DNA of 64,000 bases from Cucumis sativus (GCF_000004075.3 NC_026658.2:434001-498000), one strand, 5' to 3'; counted from the stretch's first letter, positions 37,701 to 50,600 are shown. Translations and numbers: made by a program. The notes: generated by a model from the letters alone, not told the origin.

Positions 37701-40700
37701 ATAAAAAAAACCAAAGATATTCGAAGAACTGGTGGCATAATAAGGTACACATGAGCTTATGCAGAAACTAACAAATCAGGATATGATTTAGACATTATTC
37801 TAATCTTGGTAGGATCTATAATCATGCGATGCTGATGCACAAAGAAAAGAGAAAAAAAGGTAAGTAGATAAGAAAATGAAATTTGATTGATTGGAAAAGA
37901 AAGTTTCAGAAGGAAAATGAAAATAAATGTAAAACCAAATATTAAAGGGGAAGATGGGTGTTTTAGTCAACTTTTTTGGTTAAAGGTAATGACAACAATA
38001 TTTGAATCTCCATGTGAATCAGAGTTTCTAAGTTAGGCAAAAAGATTGTTGTGGTGATATGTTACGTATAATAAAAACAAGTATAAAAAAGAAAAAAACC
38101 AAAGTGAAATATGGTGAGATGTTCGACACTTGTCATTGTTTGTTAGCCTTCCCAAACCAACACCAATAATTTCTTTAAAAAGAATAAGGTAAAACAATTT
38201 AAAGAGGCTACTTTCTTATCAAACATTTTCAATCTATTCAGAAGCCAAATAAAAAAAAAAATTAGAAATACAAACTCAGGAGAAAATCTTAAAAGTTCAA
38301 AAGTAATCACTTGTTATCATATGTCATTGATGATATATATATACAAATAAATTGCATTCTATACGTCAACAAATGATAAATTAGTTTTTTATACTATTGT
38401 ATATTTGAAAAAAAGAAAGAACAAGAAGCCAAAACTAAATTTCTTTTATGTATTTTATTTTTCTTCTTTAAAGCGTGTTCACTAAACAGTTTTTTAAAAT
38501 GAGAGACAGAATCAAAAACATCAATAAATGCATATATTTCAAGGTATGGACATAACAAATATAAATACCAACCGACAACCATGAAATCATTTTTACTAAA
38601 GGTTAAAACTTAAAATACTATAAATCTTCCTATACTTCAAAATCTGTTTAACTTTAGACCTTGATGGTTTTTTAATTTAGCCCCATATCTAGTTTATGGT
38701 TGATTTTTAATATTTTTTGATAATATCTAACAATTCTACTGTGAATTTTGAAGCATAATTCACGTATTTAATGCTTTTTTTTTAAAAAAAAAAGTTATTA
38801 TTAATTTAATAAAAATAGTAATTTTGAGAAGAACTAAAATTGAATAATTAAAAATATATGGATTAAAATTAATCCAACTTCAAAATATAAAAACCAAAAT
38901 GATATTTAAACTAGATATCCCATAAAAACAACATTATTGGTAACTACTTCTAGAGTCTTATTTGCATAAATTTGTACTTTCAAAATATTTCAAAATATTT
39001 ACAAAGTACAATTCTCTAGCTCATTTGACTCATTTAAGTATATATAAATTTTGTAAATAATTTATTATTATTTTGCTATTTATAACAATTTCTCACCAAA
39101 ATAACACTCCCCTAGCCATTTAAAATATATATTGTTTTTTTCTTTTTTAAATCTTTACCAAATCAAAAAAATAAGAACAGAGTAGCAGAAAATAAACTAT
39201 GTTTGTAGACACGAAATTAGAACAACAAAATCGTTACGAAAAGAAACCTAAATTAAGAAAAAACTAATACTATTTTATTTTTAATTGAGTTTGAAATTAG
39301 TATAAGAAAAGTTGAAAACTTTAATTGGTCCGGTGGCTTATCAAATTACATTTTCACATTCACCAAATTAAATAGGTGGCAGTTGCAATTAGTTTCCTAT
39401 TTAGTAGACGCAATTCTTGTATTTAAATTCATTTGAATTTCACACTCCTAAATAGAAACTTTTCAAAACAATATATTTGTTGTTCGGCTACCAAACACAT
39501 TTGAAAACTTATACTATGTGTTTTTCATAAATGCATGTATTTGAATATTATGAAATGAAATTAGGGAATGAGAACAATGTTTTTCATACGATTTCTCCTA
39601 AAATTAAATCCCTCATAATGGTTTCCTATTTGAATAATAATTTTATTTGTTGAATTACTAATTTAACTTCTAAACTTTCAAATTCCCTATTTCATCTGCA
39701 AACTCCTTCCATTACTAAACACAATTTTACAGCCAACATTGATTTTGTTTCTAAAATTTGTCCAATTTTTTTATTTACATTATATTCACATTTAAGAAAA
39801 ATGGTAAAAACAAATTAAGAATTTTCAAAACTATTTTTTTGAAGTTTCTATTTTATTTTGAAAATTAAGCTTATAACTTTCAAAAAAAATCTCAATTACA
39901 AAATTTATAATTATAATAAATAGTTTGTCCATTATCGATTGGGTTGGGTTATCATGTTGACATTTTCTTTTATCTCAAAGGCTATTTTTTCAATTCAATT
40001 TCCAACTCGAACAAACCAAAATTTTAAACACAACCCAACTCTACTACTCTACTTATTAATTATAAGGGTTATTCAAGTTATTCTTTCCCCTCTAATTAAA
40101 TCTAAAAAATAACCTAGGTTTACTAGTCTGCCTATTTCAAGTAAGTTTGGTCCACATCTGCTTTTAAAAAATTTCAAAAACCAAATCTTAAAATAGCTGA
40201 TTTTCATGAACACTTATAAAATTTTGCTTCAAAAGATTAAAAAGATGGATACATTACTGCATTTGCATTTGCATTTTCAAATCACAGCCCAACACAAATT
40301 TGAATACATTGAAAAAGAAGAAGAATATGTGGTGTTTATGTATTGATTTGTTGTTTCCAACAAAACGGGACAATGGGCCTTTGATTTTGCAAATTTTCAA
40401 TTTCTGTCTCTCATTCAGATTCATGTAAGAACTCAAAATCAGTTTAAGTTTAAAAATATATATATAGATGAATAGGACAATTTAAGTATGGAAATAAGAT
40501 GTAAAATTGGTGAAGGAATATAAAATTTGAGAAACAGTGGAGACATATTGGTCATCCGAATATGGGAAGTTGAAACGTCAGAGCTATCCTCATTTTTCTT
40601 TTTTGAAAACCGAGCCATGAATAATGCAAATTAAAAAAAGAAAGAGAAAATAACCCAAAGAGCAAAGCATTGAAATGAAAGTGAAGAACAATAACTACAG

Positions 40701-41157
40701 AGAGAGAGAAAGAGAGAGAAGAGTAATAATAATCACCTCTCATGAATCCACTGCATTCCATGCCGTATCCTGCGCAACCAAAACAAAGTAAAAACAATAA
40801 CTCTCAAATTAATAACCACACCAATCACCATATTCATCACATTACTCCTCCTCCTCCACCAAAAAAATAATAATAATATTTAAAAAAAAAAAACAGAGAG
40901 ATATATAGAGAGAAGAAGATGAAATGAACAACCATGGCAGAGAAACACTAGCGCTTTGGGTGAAGAATGCGTTGGAAGCCATCGGCATGTGAAAATCTGG
41001 ACTCCTCTCGAATTCCTTATGTATTCCTTCCAAATAACCCCGCCATTTTCAGAACATTGATCTCTTTAATATTATCTTCTTTAAATCCAAACAAACCACA
41101 ATAAAATTACCACACACACTTCATCATATATAATACCTCTTCATATTGAACCTCCAT
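34754..41157 (-). CDS. Monoacylglycerol lipase-like alpha/beta hydrolase
   Basis: Exons in transcript order (minus strand): 41157-41137, 41026-40933, 40769-40737, 36874-36728, 36144-36014, 35868-35731, 35313-35215, 35140-34754. They give 349 aa with all GT-AG introns. The first coding exon is 21 nt (MEVQYEE) and joins in phase 0 to EYIRNSRGVQIFTCRW, as in plant MAGL proteins. Family marks are HGYGMEC (38-44), MDYEGHGRS, the nucleophile elbow GESMGG with S114, D234 in GEADIVTDP and H264 in MWHGL, so the Ser-Asp-His triad is complete. Such enzymes cleave monoacylglycerols or lysophospholipids; one branch hydrolyses caffeoylshikimate, so the substrate is uncertain. Exon 8 adds a hydrophilic tail of about 55 residues after the hydrolase fold. 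Intron 3 is 3.9 kb. By synteny it is likely the At2g47630 counterpart (from memory). Confidence 0.92.
37100..37262. repeat. Two adjacent short tandem duplications in lipase intron 3
   Basis: A 28-bp unit starting AATTATAATTCTTTACAC is duplicated at 37100-37127 and 37128-37155. About 35 bp further on, a 36-bp unit starting TTATATTTATTAAAAG is duplicated at 37191-37226 and 37227-37262. The copies are essentially identical, which points to recent replication-slippage events. Confidence 0.85.
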
Positions 41158-44100
41158 TTATTCCGAGCGCCGATTAGATATAGACAGAGAAGGAAGAAAA
41201 ATAAAAAACAGGAATCAGTATCTTCTTCTTCTTCTTCGGATTATGGGGAGACGAGAGAGAATTAAATGTGGAGTGATGCGGTCACAGACTTGGAGAAAAA
41301 AAACTTTTCCGATCCAAACGGCAGAGGAACCGAAATGTGTGTAACAAACAGGAGAGAGAGAGAGAAAGGAACTTAAAAGGAAAATAGTATATTATATTAA
41401 ATTATATATAAAGGTAAAAAGATTGGGATTCGTTTTGGGAATCGAAACTGATGAGGAGGAGGAGGATGGCGATGAGGATGACGATGAGGTGGAAGAGTCT
41501 CTCACATGCCAAATTATATACTTCTAGATTTGTAGCTTCATTCTTCTTCCTCTTCTTCTTCTTTTTCCATGTGTCTCCCAACCACTATATATATAATACA
41601 CACATGTACATAACTACATCACCTTCCCTCCCTTTTCCATCATTTTTTACTATACTCAATCAATAGTAAATACAATACTTACCATACTTAACCACATAGA
41701 CTTAGATCCGTGACAAATCAAGAAATTTGAACTTGAGTTAGAAGCGTACATCTAGATAGCAGTTTTATTTATGGGTAAGCTAATAGTATTGATCATTATA
41801 TATATATTTAAATATATGATTATATAAAATTGAGAGTAACTTAGATCGGTGAATCCACCAATTTTTTAGTTAGGACTTCGAGATGACCCACAATTGTTTT
41901 ACTAATTTAATTTCATAAATGTTACTATCCCATGGTAGTAGGTTTTTTTTTCTTCCTTTTGACCATAGGTATGTAAGAATAATCTTGACTTTACGGCCAT
42001 AGTAAAAAGATTAGATCGGTTGAACTATGTTTTTCTTAATTAGTACCAAAAAAAATCTTTAAATTTTAAATTTTAATTTATGAAAATTAGTTTTGATTTC
42101 TCTATTTTTATTAGTTGTGTTTGTTGGTCTAAGTTTGGATGCTAATTTCAATTTTATTTTTAGATTTTAAAAGGTTAAAATTTTATTTTTCATCTTTATA
42201 AAAATACCTTCACTAAATCGATTACGATCAATTGTCTGATTGAAAAAAAATATTAAAAAGGAAAAATTAAACAATATTTTAATTAAAAGTAATGTTTAAA
42301 ATAAAAACATTATAAAATTCTCTAATTATTGATGAACAATACCTATCAATCAGCTAACCTCAAACACAGGAATCCATAGCAAAGATTAGTCCTTTGTCTT
42401 CGCCAAAACGGGGGTGGGATGATGACACATAATTACTCAACGCTGACGCGTCCCTAACAATATGATGTACTCAAAATAAAAGACCTCCTCACATAAATAT
42501 ATAATTATGCCTCTAAAATTACATAACTACCCTTCCAATAAAACGAAATTAATTAGAAGTGTGGGTTTATATTTTCAACTTTGGTATGGTTCATCGCTGT
42601 GTTGAACTATTTGTATTATATACTTATTAATGTGGGTAGAGATAAATACATCTTTATCTTACCTACCTTGTCCGTCACATGGTAGTAGCTAGTAGAGAAT
42701 TTATTTGAAGAGGAGATCGATAACCGTGACGTACAAAAGATAAAACTTATACATTCATGTGTGATACTTGCTATAAACATTTCCATACTTATTTCAAAGA
42801 GTGAAAGAGTATAGAAGGTATAGAGAGTATGAAGGTCATACTCAAATTTCCTCGTATGAAATTGTAATGGTGTATGTATAAAGAAAGTTGACTTAGGTTA
42901 TTTCTTAAGAGTTTCGAAGTTGCCTCAAGATAATTAGATATAATCTACCGTGCCAAAAGGCAGGCTTGGTTTTTCAATTTTGCTAGGGTTGATCTCAACC
43001 AAGGTTGAAGCCAACATCTTGTTAATACATTTGGGGCAGCTTAGCCTGCCAGTCCTCTTTTTCTAAATTCATTTTTTGTCCTTAATTGCTACTGTCAACC
43101 GTTGTCAAGCTTATTTTTACTTGTTGTTTATATTTGAGCTATAAAATGTCAGTTAAATATATTTTAGTGTAAATTACCTATAACAATTCTTAAAATGTTA
43201 AAAGTTTGAGCCTTAACTCAACGGAAATTAACATGCATATTGGTGAACTAGAAAAAGAGAGAAAAGTAATTAATATTTGACAATTATTATAATTTTTTAA
43301 ATCATAACGTTGTACGTCAACAGAAAAATATAGTTCAATCATTAAACATATATGTTATATTATGAGCTTCTTCATTCAATAAATTTGTTGATCTTTTATA
43401 AATAACATATCTTCTACACTCTATATGATTTTTATATTTTTTTATGCAAAATTAATAGTCAAATTTTTACGTGAATATCCAAAATCCAACTCAAAAAGCT
43501 AGAAGAACAACAACACTCTACCCAAATGAAAGAATCATAATAACCAACCAAATTTACAAAACCAACAACACATCACCTCATACCGTGAACAATAATCTTA
43601 TTACTTTCACGGTGACAAAACATGAAAGAAACATGAACCAATCGATTTGCCAAATTCCAAATAAAACTAAAGTTACTAATTAATCTTTAGTTATTGATCG
43701 TAACATCATGAGAATAAAGGTGTTTATCCCTAATTAGCACTATATTAATTAAGTCTAAGAATATTGTCTAAGATGGAACCCACCCAACAAATTATCACGT
43801 GTCACAAAAGCACGTATTTGGTTTAAAAAACATATTTGGAGATCGAAAATTATGAATGAAATGAAGGTGTGTGAATTTGGCCAAACAACACTAAAACTAA
43901 TTAGGGAGCCAAAAAAATTGTTATGGATTGTGATGCTCAACAAAAAGAAAAGAAAAAAAGGCACACACTTGTCACTTTTATTATTATTAATATTAACTAT
44001 AGTTTCATCAATTTGGAGTGAGAAGGTAGAGACCTAAAATCAAACTCTTTGTCCCAAATTTGAGTTTTATTCAAAATGCATTATTCCTCTTTTTAAGCCT

Positions 44101-44304
44101 AACTCATGCACATATACCAAACACCCTTCAAAAGAAAACCAAGGATTAAAATGAGACACGCTCACAAATGATTAAGGGCCATAAAAGACAATTAAAATTG
44201 AAGCATAACTTTACCCTTAAAAGGATCATTTAATTTTTTAAAAGTTGCATCAACCACGAAAACATTTATTAAAAAAACACTCTATCTCACTTTTTTTTTC
44301 TTTA

Positions 44305-44460
44305 TATATTGCGAATATGGACAAATAATCAGTGATATTAGACAACTCTATCGGAGAGTTATCGATTTTTAAATTTGCTACTTTTGTAATTTAGAAAATG
44401 TAGTGACGTAGACCATATTATCATACTTTTTTTTGCTATTTTTATAAGTACTCTTTTATA
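44305..44460. repeat. Dispersed repeat, copy 2
   Basis: TATATTGCGAATATGG, TTTTTAAATTTGCTACTTTTG, then TAATTTAGAAAATG and a TTTTTTGCTATTTTTATAAG ending follow in the same order as in the copy at 26105-26345. The interior has ATCAGTGATATTAGACAACTC, partly like the interior of the foldback repeat at 7395, so the families may be related. Confidence 0.5.
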
Positions 44461-44839
44461 TTTTTGAGAACGTAGATATAAATAAAATCTATGTATGCTT
44501 AAGAATTTATAATGTTCGATGTCTTTAAATAACTATATTTGTTTTATTAATCTAAAAATTACTTTGATAATTGTGCTTGTTTTGTAGGATTGCTATCGGT
44601 AAATATCTTAAAATTGCATAATGTTTGAAGAATGTTCTTATGACTATTTATTAACTTATAATTAATTTAATATAATTTCAATCTCTATAACATTTTTTTA
44701 AAATCAATTTAAATTTATTTTTTAGATCAATACAACTCAACAAAATAACAGGATAATTGTTGTAAATGGAAAAATGGTTGGCAATATTTACCAAATACAT
44801 TTTCTTTTTAGATGATTATAACTTAGTCTGCATCATATT

Positions 44840-45220
44840 TTTAACACTATAAACCTCCAAATTTTATAAAATACATAAAGTCTACATCATATAATAATAA
44901 AAATTGTTGAAAATTTTAACATTTAAAACTAAATTGAAACATAGTGAAAAAAATATAAAGACTAAATTGTTACACACCAAAAATTCAGAGACTAAATGGA
45001 TACAAAATTAAAAGTACAAGAACTAAACCGATACAAACCAATGTTTAAAGACTAAATTGTTATTACTTTTGCAAAAGTTTGGAGACCACTAGTAATTTTT
45101 AGGTTTAAACTTATTTTGGTTCATAAACTTTGTTTCTTGTCTATTTTGGTCATTAAACTTTTAAAACGGTATGTTTTAATCCTAAAACTTTTTAGAAGAA
45201 TTTACTTTCGTCCTCAAAAT
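44840..45220. repeat. Degenerate periodic repeat, possibly the end of a DNA element
   Basis: Variants of AGACTAAATTGATACAA recur about every 25-40 bases between 44920 and 45065 (for example 44960, 44990, 45018 and 45047). The following 100 bases carry the opposite-strand type motif (TTTTGGTTCATAAACTTT, TTTTGGTCATTAAACTTTT). An array that switches orientation suggests a decayed element with subterminal repeats. The family is not assigned. Confidence 0.4.
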
Positions 45221-45929
45221 TAGGATTTAGATAATTCTTTAATTGAATAATGAGTTAACTTCTATACTTAGATATAAGTAAGCTCTAGATTTATGATGTT
45301 AATTTATTCTATAAATCTTTTAGGCCAATGTAGAAACAATATACCTAAATTTTTCAAAACCCAACTATCTCACATTCCCTCCCGACTCACCACCCTTTAT
45401 TTTTTTAAAATTAGAATTTTGAAGATAAATATTCCAACCAATCACAAAACAAAAAGAGAAGGAAAAAGAAAGGATTGGTAGGAAAAGGAAAAAAAATGAC
45501 ATCATAAAATATATACATTGGTTTTTCATTTTACAATATGGTTGAAATTTAGAGTTAAAATTTACCCAATTAATAATAAAAGTTATATTAATTCTAAGAG
45601 AATTGCATTGACAAAAACATTTAAAAAAAATAGTTCATAACATTTATTTTATTTTTTAATTTAGAAAAGAAATATCATCCTTTGGGTTTCCTATTTTTGC
45701 AAGGTATTATAGTGATAAAATATTTGATTTGTGGAATATGATCCCCAAATGTCAATGGGCATTTTACACATAAAACGAGCATTATAATATACTTTCTTTT
45801 TTCATTTTGAAGAAAAGGTTAAATAGTTTGTTTGTACTTTTTACGAAGGTTGATTTCACTTTTCATTCAAACAGAATATGAATAAAAAACAAAAACAAAA
45901 TTATATTTTAATCCTTACATCTTCCAATC

Positions 45930-46143
45930 GCCTGGACGCTATACACAGCTACTCCGACTTCTCTCTACCTTCCCCTCTCCCCCCCACCGCTGCCGTACCT
46001 CACTCATACAACCTTTCAACTGCATTCATTTTCCATCCATACCCATACTGGACGGCCGTACTCCGCTGCCGGATAGATCACCCGGACGCTGATGTTACGG
46101 CCGGTTCTGAAGCTGTTACATTAGTTTACATACTCTTCCGGAG
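45930..46143 (+). other. Untranslated leader exon of MHX
   Basis: A compact, less AT-rich block containing CTTCCCCTCTCCCCCC and GGACGGCCGTACTCCGCTGCC ends at a good donor (CGGAG followed by GTAGCT). It sits 1.47 kb upstream of an acceptor (TTTGGCAG, ending 47613) that is only 9 bases before the MHX start codon. Arabidopsis MHX is reported to have a leader intron and a uORF, which supports this reading. The left end is an estimate. Confidence 0.65.
46092..46124 (+). promoter_or_regulatory. Upstream open reading frame in MHX leader
   Basis: A 10-codon frame (MLRPVLKLLH, stop TAG) lies in the proposed leader exon, 19 bases before its splice donor. Inhibitory uORF control has been described for Arabidopsis MHX, so a role in limiting MHX translation is plausible. 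The function here is inference. Confidence 0.55.
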
Positions 46144-47613
46144 GTAGCTTCGTTTTTTTTTTTTCTTTTTTAATTTCACTTTTGTAGTTAGATCGTGTTA
46201 TTGAACGCTTCGGTGATTGTTGTTCTTGTTGTTTTCTCATTTTTAAGTCGTTGCACTTCATTTCTATCCTATTGAATGATCATACTTTGATTGGTATTCG
46301 TGCTGAGTTTCTGCAGTTTTTATTTATTTATTTGTTTGTTTGTTATTTTAATATTCAGTAACATGCTTGATTCTTTTATATATGTCAGTTTTGGATTTTT
46401 CGTCCTCTTCACATCTTATTTAGTTGTCGAAGATAATTGACTCAGTTTTGAATTTTGATGGGCTTGATTAAAATTTTTGTTGTTTGAGATGGCGAGAGAA
46501 GAACTCGCTGCTGGTTGGTTCCAATGTTAAGTACTGGAGTTCTGTGCATAAGAACGCACGTGGATGAATTTTGAATTTTCTGTACAAAACGGATCATTAG
46601 GACTTGAAAAAAAAAAAGGAAAGGTGAAGAGCACATTCTACGATTGTTCTTCATACAGCCTCTTGTAATTATGGTCTTTTCATGATTTTTTTTGTGGGGG
46701 GGGGGGGGATCTGTTCAACCCTTGCCTCTAGGTTGTTTCTGTTTCCTTTTGATTGAATATACATTTTTGTTTCTCATAAAAAAATAAAAGTACATGAGCA
46801 CGTTGTTAATGAAAGGCAATGAAGTTTGTATCCTAGGGAGAGACGACAGCCTCTTGAAAATTTGTTTGGCTCATCTCTCTACATATATACTATTGGGATA
46901 CTATGAATGCTTTTATCAATTGGTATCGCAGCACCTTTTAGAGCATGTGAAGGGGTAAGAAGATGGACAACCTTAAGAAATCAGTAGATTAATGGTTGGG
47001 GAGTAGAAGTTTAGAATATACTAGTGATTGAAATGATTTTACAATGTTAGTGGAGGGAGTTAGGCTGCTATTGCAGAGACAAGAGGCTGTGCTTACATGA
47101 GTGAGATCGTGTAAATGAGTGAAATGGTTTTGAGGGGGCGAAGATGAGCAAAGCTGTCACCAGAAGGTTGAATTACCAGCATTTGATGAGAGAGATTCGG
47201 GAGGATGGCAACCTAGCACACCTTTGATTTTAGGGTTCGATTTCTGGTGGTTGTTTAGCACTAATTCTTTTTAGTTTAAGCTTGAGATCTTTCTCCAAGT
47301 CAACAAATAAAATTTGAAAGATTGTGAATACATTGTTTAAGTCAGAATGGGTTTGAAAGGAGTATTAAATGATGGTCACTGTACTTGAAAAATTCTTTAT
47401 ATCATAGTACTTCATGTCATATTTGATGTCTTGCAAGAAAACTTATGTCTGTTGATCAATCTCTTTGCTTGCAGATTTTGTTCTCATGGTACAATTTATT
47501 GTCATTTTACTTTAAAGGGTGGTGCTTTTTTTTTTCCTTTGTTTTCTTTTATCAGATTCATTGATGTTTTGCTAGAAAAATTAACCCCCCTGTATTGGAC
47601 TTGTGTTTGGCAG
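46144..47613 (+). other. Leader intron of MHX
   Basis: A 1,470-bp GT-AG intron separates the untranslated leader exon from the coding part of MHX. In Arabidopsis the MHX leader intron is known to boost expression. This copy contains a run of 13 G at 46696-46708 and retroelement debris at about 46900-47230. Confidence 0.6.
46900..47230 (+). mobile_element. LTR-retrotransposon fossil in MHX leader intron
   Basis: A primer-binding-site-like TTGGTATCGCAGCACC lies near 46920. About 250 bases downstream is a stretch (47160-47210) that looks like the start of a plant gag protein, more Ty3/gypsy-like than copia-like. The element is old and fragmentary. No terminal repeats were delimited. Confidence 0.45.
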
Positions 47614-47622
47614 TTGATTAAA

Positions 47623-50600
47623 ATGGCATCATTTGCTATAGAAAATGTAGAAAGTGGACAAGCAATTTCTAGCATTTCTGGGACTGGAAAATGTGAAAGC
47701 TACTTCATTTTTAGTATTGAAACCTCCCTTGGGGATGCACTTCGGATATTTCTATATTTTATGGGCCTTGCATATTGTTTCGTTGGATTGTCTGCTATTA
47801 CTGCTCGATTTTTTCGGTCCATGGAGAATGTTGTGAAGCACTCAAGGAAGGTGGTAGAGATAGATCCACACACCAATACTGAAATTATTAGATATGAGAA
47901 GGTCTGGAATTTTACAATAGCAGATATCAGCTTACTGGCGTTTGGCACTAGCTTTCCTCAAATATCACTAGCTACTATTGATGCTATTCGAAATATTGGC
48001 AACCTGTATGCTGGAGGTTTATTCACTTTCTTTACTCTCATAAGTTCTGAACTAGGCCTTTCAAATAAAAATATTTGAATCTCACTTAAATTTTTCTTTA
48101 TTTATTCATGTTATCTGGTTAGCCAGTCAGATCCATAAGCTAATGTATGTCTTCTACCTGACACATGAAATTAACTTTGTATTACAATTCATCAGTTCTA
48201 TTTATTATGATTAATACTATTACTATTATTATTGCCAGGAAAGTTAAAAGGCTTTTGATTATGACTAAGAAGTTAGAAAGTATTAACGTTTTCCACCTTC
48301 CCAGTAGTCTGATTATTTTTATTGTTTGACAAAATGAAATCAAGGTCTGGGACCTGGAACACTGGTTGGTTCTGCTGCTTTCGACCTTTTTCCCATTCAT
48401 GCTGTTTGCGTTGTAGTGCCTAAGGCAGGGGAGTTGAAAAAAATATCTGATATAGGAGTTTGGCTAGTTGAGCTCGTTTGGTCTTTCTGGGCTTATATTT
48501 GGCTATACATTATTTTGGAGGTAATACTTAGAATTTTCTCTTTTATAGGATTTCTAAATGCTTTCTTGTCTTTTTGTATGTCATCACATGCATTTTGTTC
48601 TCTTTAATCTCAATTTTTGCTGTTGAAGCAACTCTAACTGCGTTATGTCAAAGTATCATAGCTGATATACATCGAACTCTTAGGTGTGGACACCAAAAGT
48701 AATAACTCTTTGGGAAGCTTTGTTGACTGTGCTACAGTATGGATTACTGCTTACACATGCTTATGCTCAAGATAAGAGATGGCCCTACTTGTCCCTTCCT
48801 TTGTATGCTGCTCTTTCTTTTGTCTTTTCTTGTTATGGTGGAAACAAGGCAAGTTCTTTTGGAAGTATGCTTCTAATCTCTATTCTGACTTGCCAGGGCA
48901 AGAACCGAGAGGCCAGAGGAATGGGTGCCACCTGAGATTGATATATGCAAACAGGATAATCCCTGTAGAGAGGAATTTCAAGCCCATGAGAATGAGCAGA
49001 GAAGCATTGTTGACATTTTCTCCATCCATGATAGTGATGGGAAAGGTAATGGTAAAATTGATTCATTTTTCAATTTGTTTTAAAAATAGGCTGAAGTGAT
49101 ACACTTTGGAATCCTCTTCTAGGGAACATTTATGATGTTAAGGATTTGAATGCAATTGTCATTAGTTTCCAGGGGCCTGAACTTTGCAACTCCATAACTG
49201 AGATCTTGATTGAATGTGGACATGAGGCTTATTGAAGTCTGTTGGTGGGGATTGATAGAATAACCTAAACGTGAGTCAAAAGTGAAAATGCACTAAACCC
49301 TAAATTATAATTGATTGTTTCTTTATTACAATAGAAAATTGAAGGATGGAAGCCATGGATGTTGCAAGAGAACCTCCCATCAAGAACTAATGTGAAGAAG
49401 ACATTACAGAGATAAATATATATTTTAATGCTCACGTGTGGGAGATTAATTTATTCATATCAGGAATCAGAAAGATGATGAAACTTTCAATTCAAGGAAT
49501 GTTTCTCAGTTTTCTCATTTGCATTTTGGAATTTTTTTTGCTCTTTTGGTATGTAAAGTTGATGTGAGAGTACTAGTTAGGGGTATATGGGTAAGATTAG
49601 TAATATATCAGTAAGGGTATAATGGTAAAATTAGTATGGTTTTAGTATGGGCATGATGAAAATTAGTTAAGGGTGCCTTGGGTATAAATAGAGGGTGATG
49701 TGTAGGAATAGAGTATCATGGTCAAATTCTTAATTTATTAGAACTAATTAGTTTCTTTGGTTTATTAGGATTAGGACTAGTCTTCTTGTATTGACAACTT
49801 TTGAACATTAATAAAATTCTCTCATTTGGCATACACTAGAGGGACTTTAAAATAGTGTTAGATAAAGGGGGGGGGGGGGGGGGGGGGGGGGGACTGATTT
49901 TGTTATTGTCCAATGTTGGGTGGGGTCATGGCTCGTGTTAGAGTAATAGTTGGGGGTACAGGATAAGATTAGTAGGATATTAGTAAGGAGTATTATGGAT
50001 AATTAACCAGTAATGTCTTGGTTATAAATAAGAGAGGTCGGGCACCTTGGGGGTGTGGGTCATTTTGTTAAGAGTTTCCACTGTGGGAACCTAGGAGAGA
50101 GAGCCCTCTTGAAAGGCTACTAATATTGCAGAATGTGTTCTTTGTGTTTCTTCTAAGTTTTTTTGATTGGTGGTATCCTGAAATTAAGGTTTTAAGTTTT
50201 GATAGTTCATGCCAATCTTTTTTATAAATGCTCATAAGCATCATGAGCATGCCATTCCATTTTTACCTTTATTTGATGGGAACTTCTCTTTGTTTTATGA
50301 ATTTATAGTTCCACATGGATAAATTGTACTTAATCTTTTGTTTTGCCTGCATATCTATGAAAAGAACCATTTTATCTGCATATTGATATCTTTTATTTTA
50401 GTATATCATGAAGTTCCTGGACACGATATTGCTGAATCCTCCAATAGTAATATTCCCGAGGAGATGGATGGAAAGGCAGACCACCCTCATGTGCTTAAAA
50501 TTTGGAAACAACAGTTTGTGGATGCACTTTCGGTAATGTTTTTTATGCTTTTATGAGAACCAATCATTTTTTGTTGCCTACCGAGGAATTATGAAGCTTA

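Larger units (their letters stand above)
41158..45870. other. Intergenic region between lipase and MHX
   Basis: 41158-41350 is the probable lipase promoter and leader on the minus strand (polypurine and polypyrimidine tracts, GAGAGAGAG near 41350). The rest is AT-rich with no supported gene. Frames at 41451-41666, 43471-43683 and 43755-44037 lack domains and look like chance. Two repeat stretches (44305-44460 and 44840-45220) are listed separately. Confidence 0.55.

Noticed and set aside
40842-41033. 63-residue minus-strand frame as the lipase N-terminus
   Set aside because: It is in another frame and starts from a non-ATG codon. The frame giving EYIRNSRGVQIFTCRW in the same DNA matches the lipase family.
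43471-43964. Short frames in the MHX-lipase interval
   Set aside because: Low-complexity, Asn/Thr-rich or Phe-rich chance translations of AT-rich DNA, with no splice partners or homology recognised.
45878-46147. 89-residue frame as a separate gene
   Set aside because: It overlaps the proposed untranslated leader exon of MHX, crosses its splice donor and has no domain.
47431-47622. N-terminal extension of MHX in the same frame
   Set aside because: It lies upstream of a good acceptor at 47613, has T-rich intronic composition and does not resemble MHX N-termini; [10 protein letters not shown] at 47623 does.
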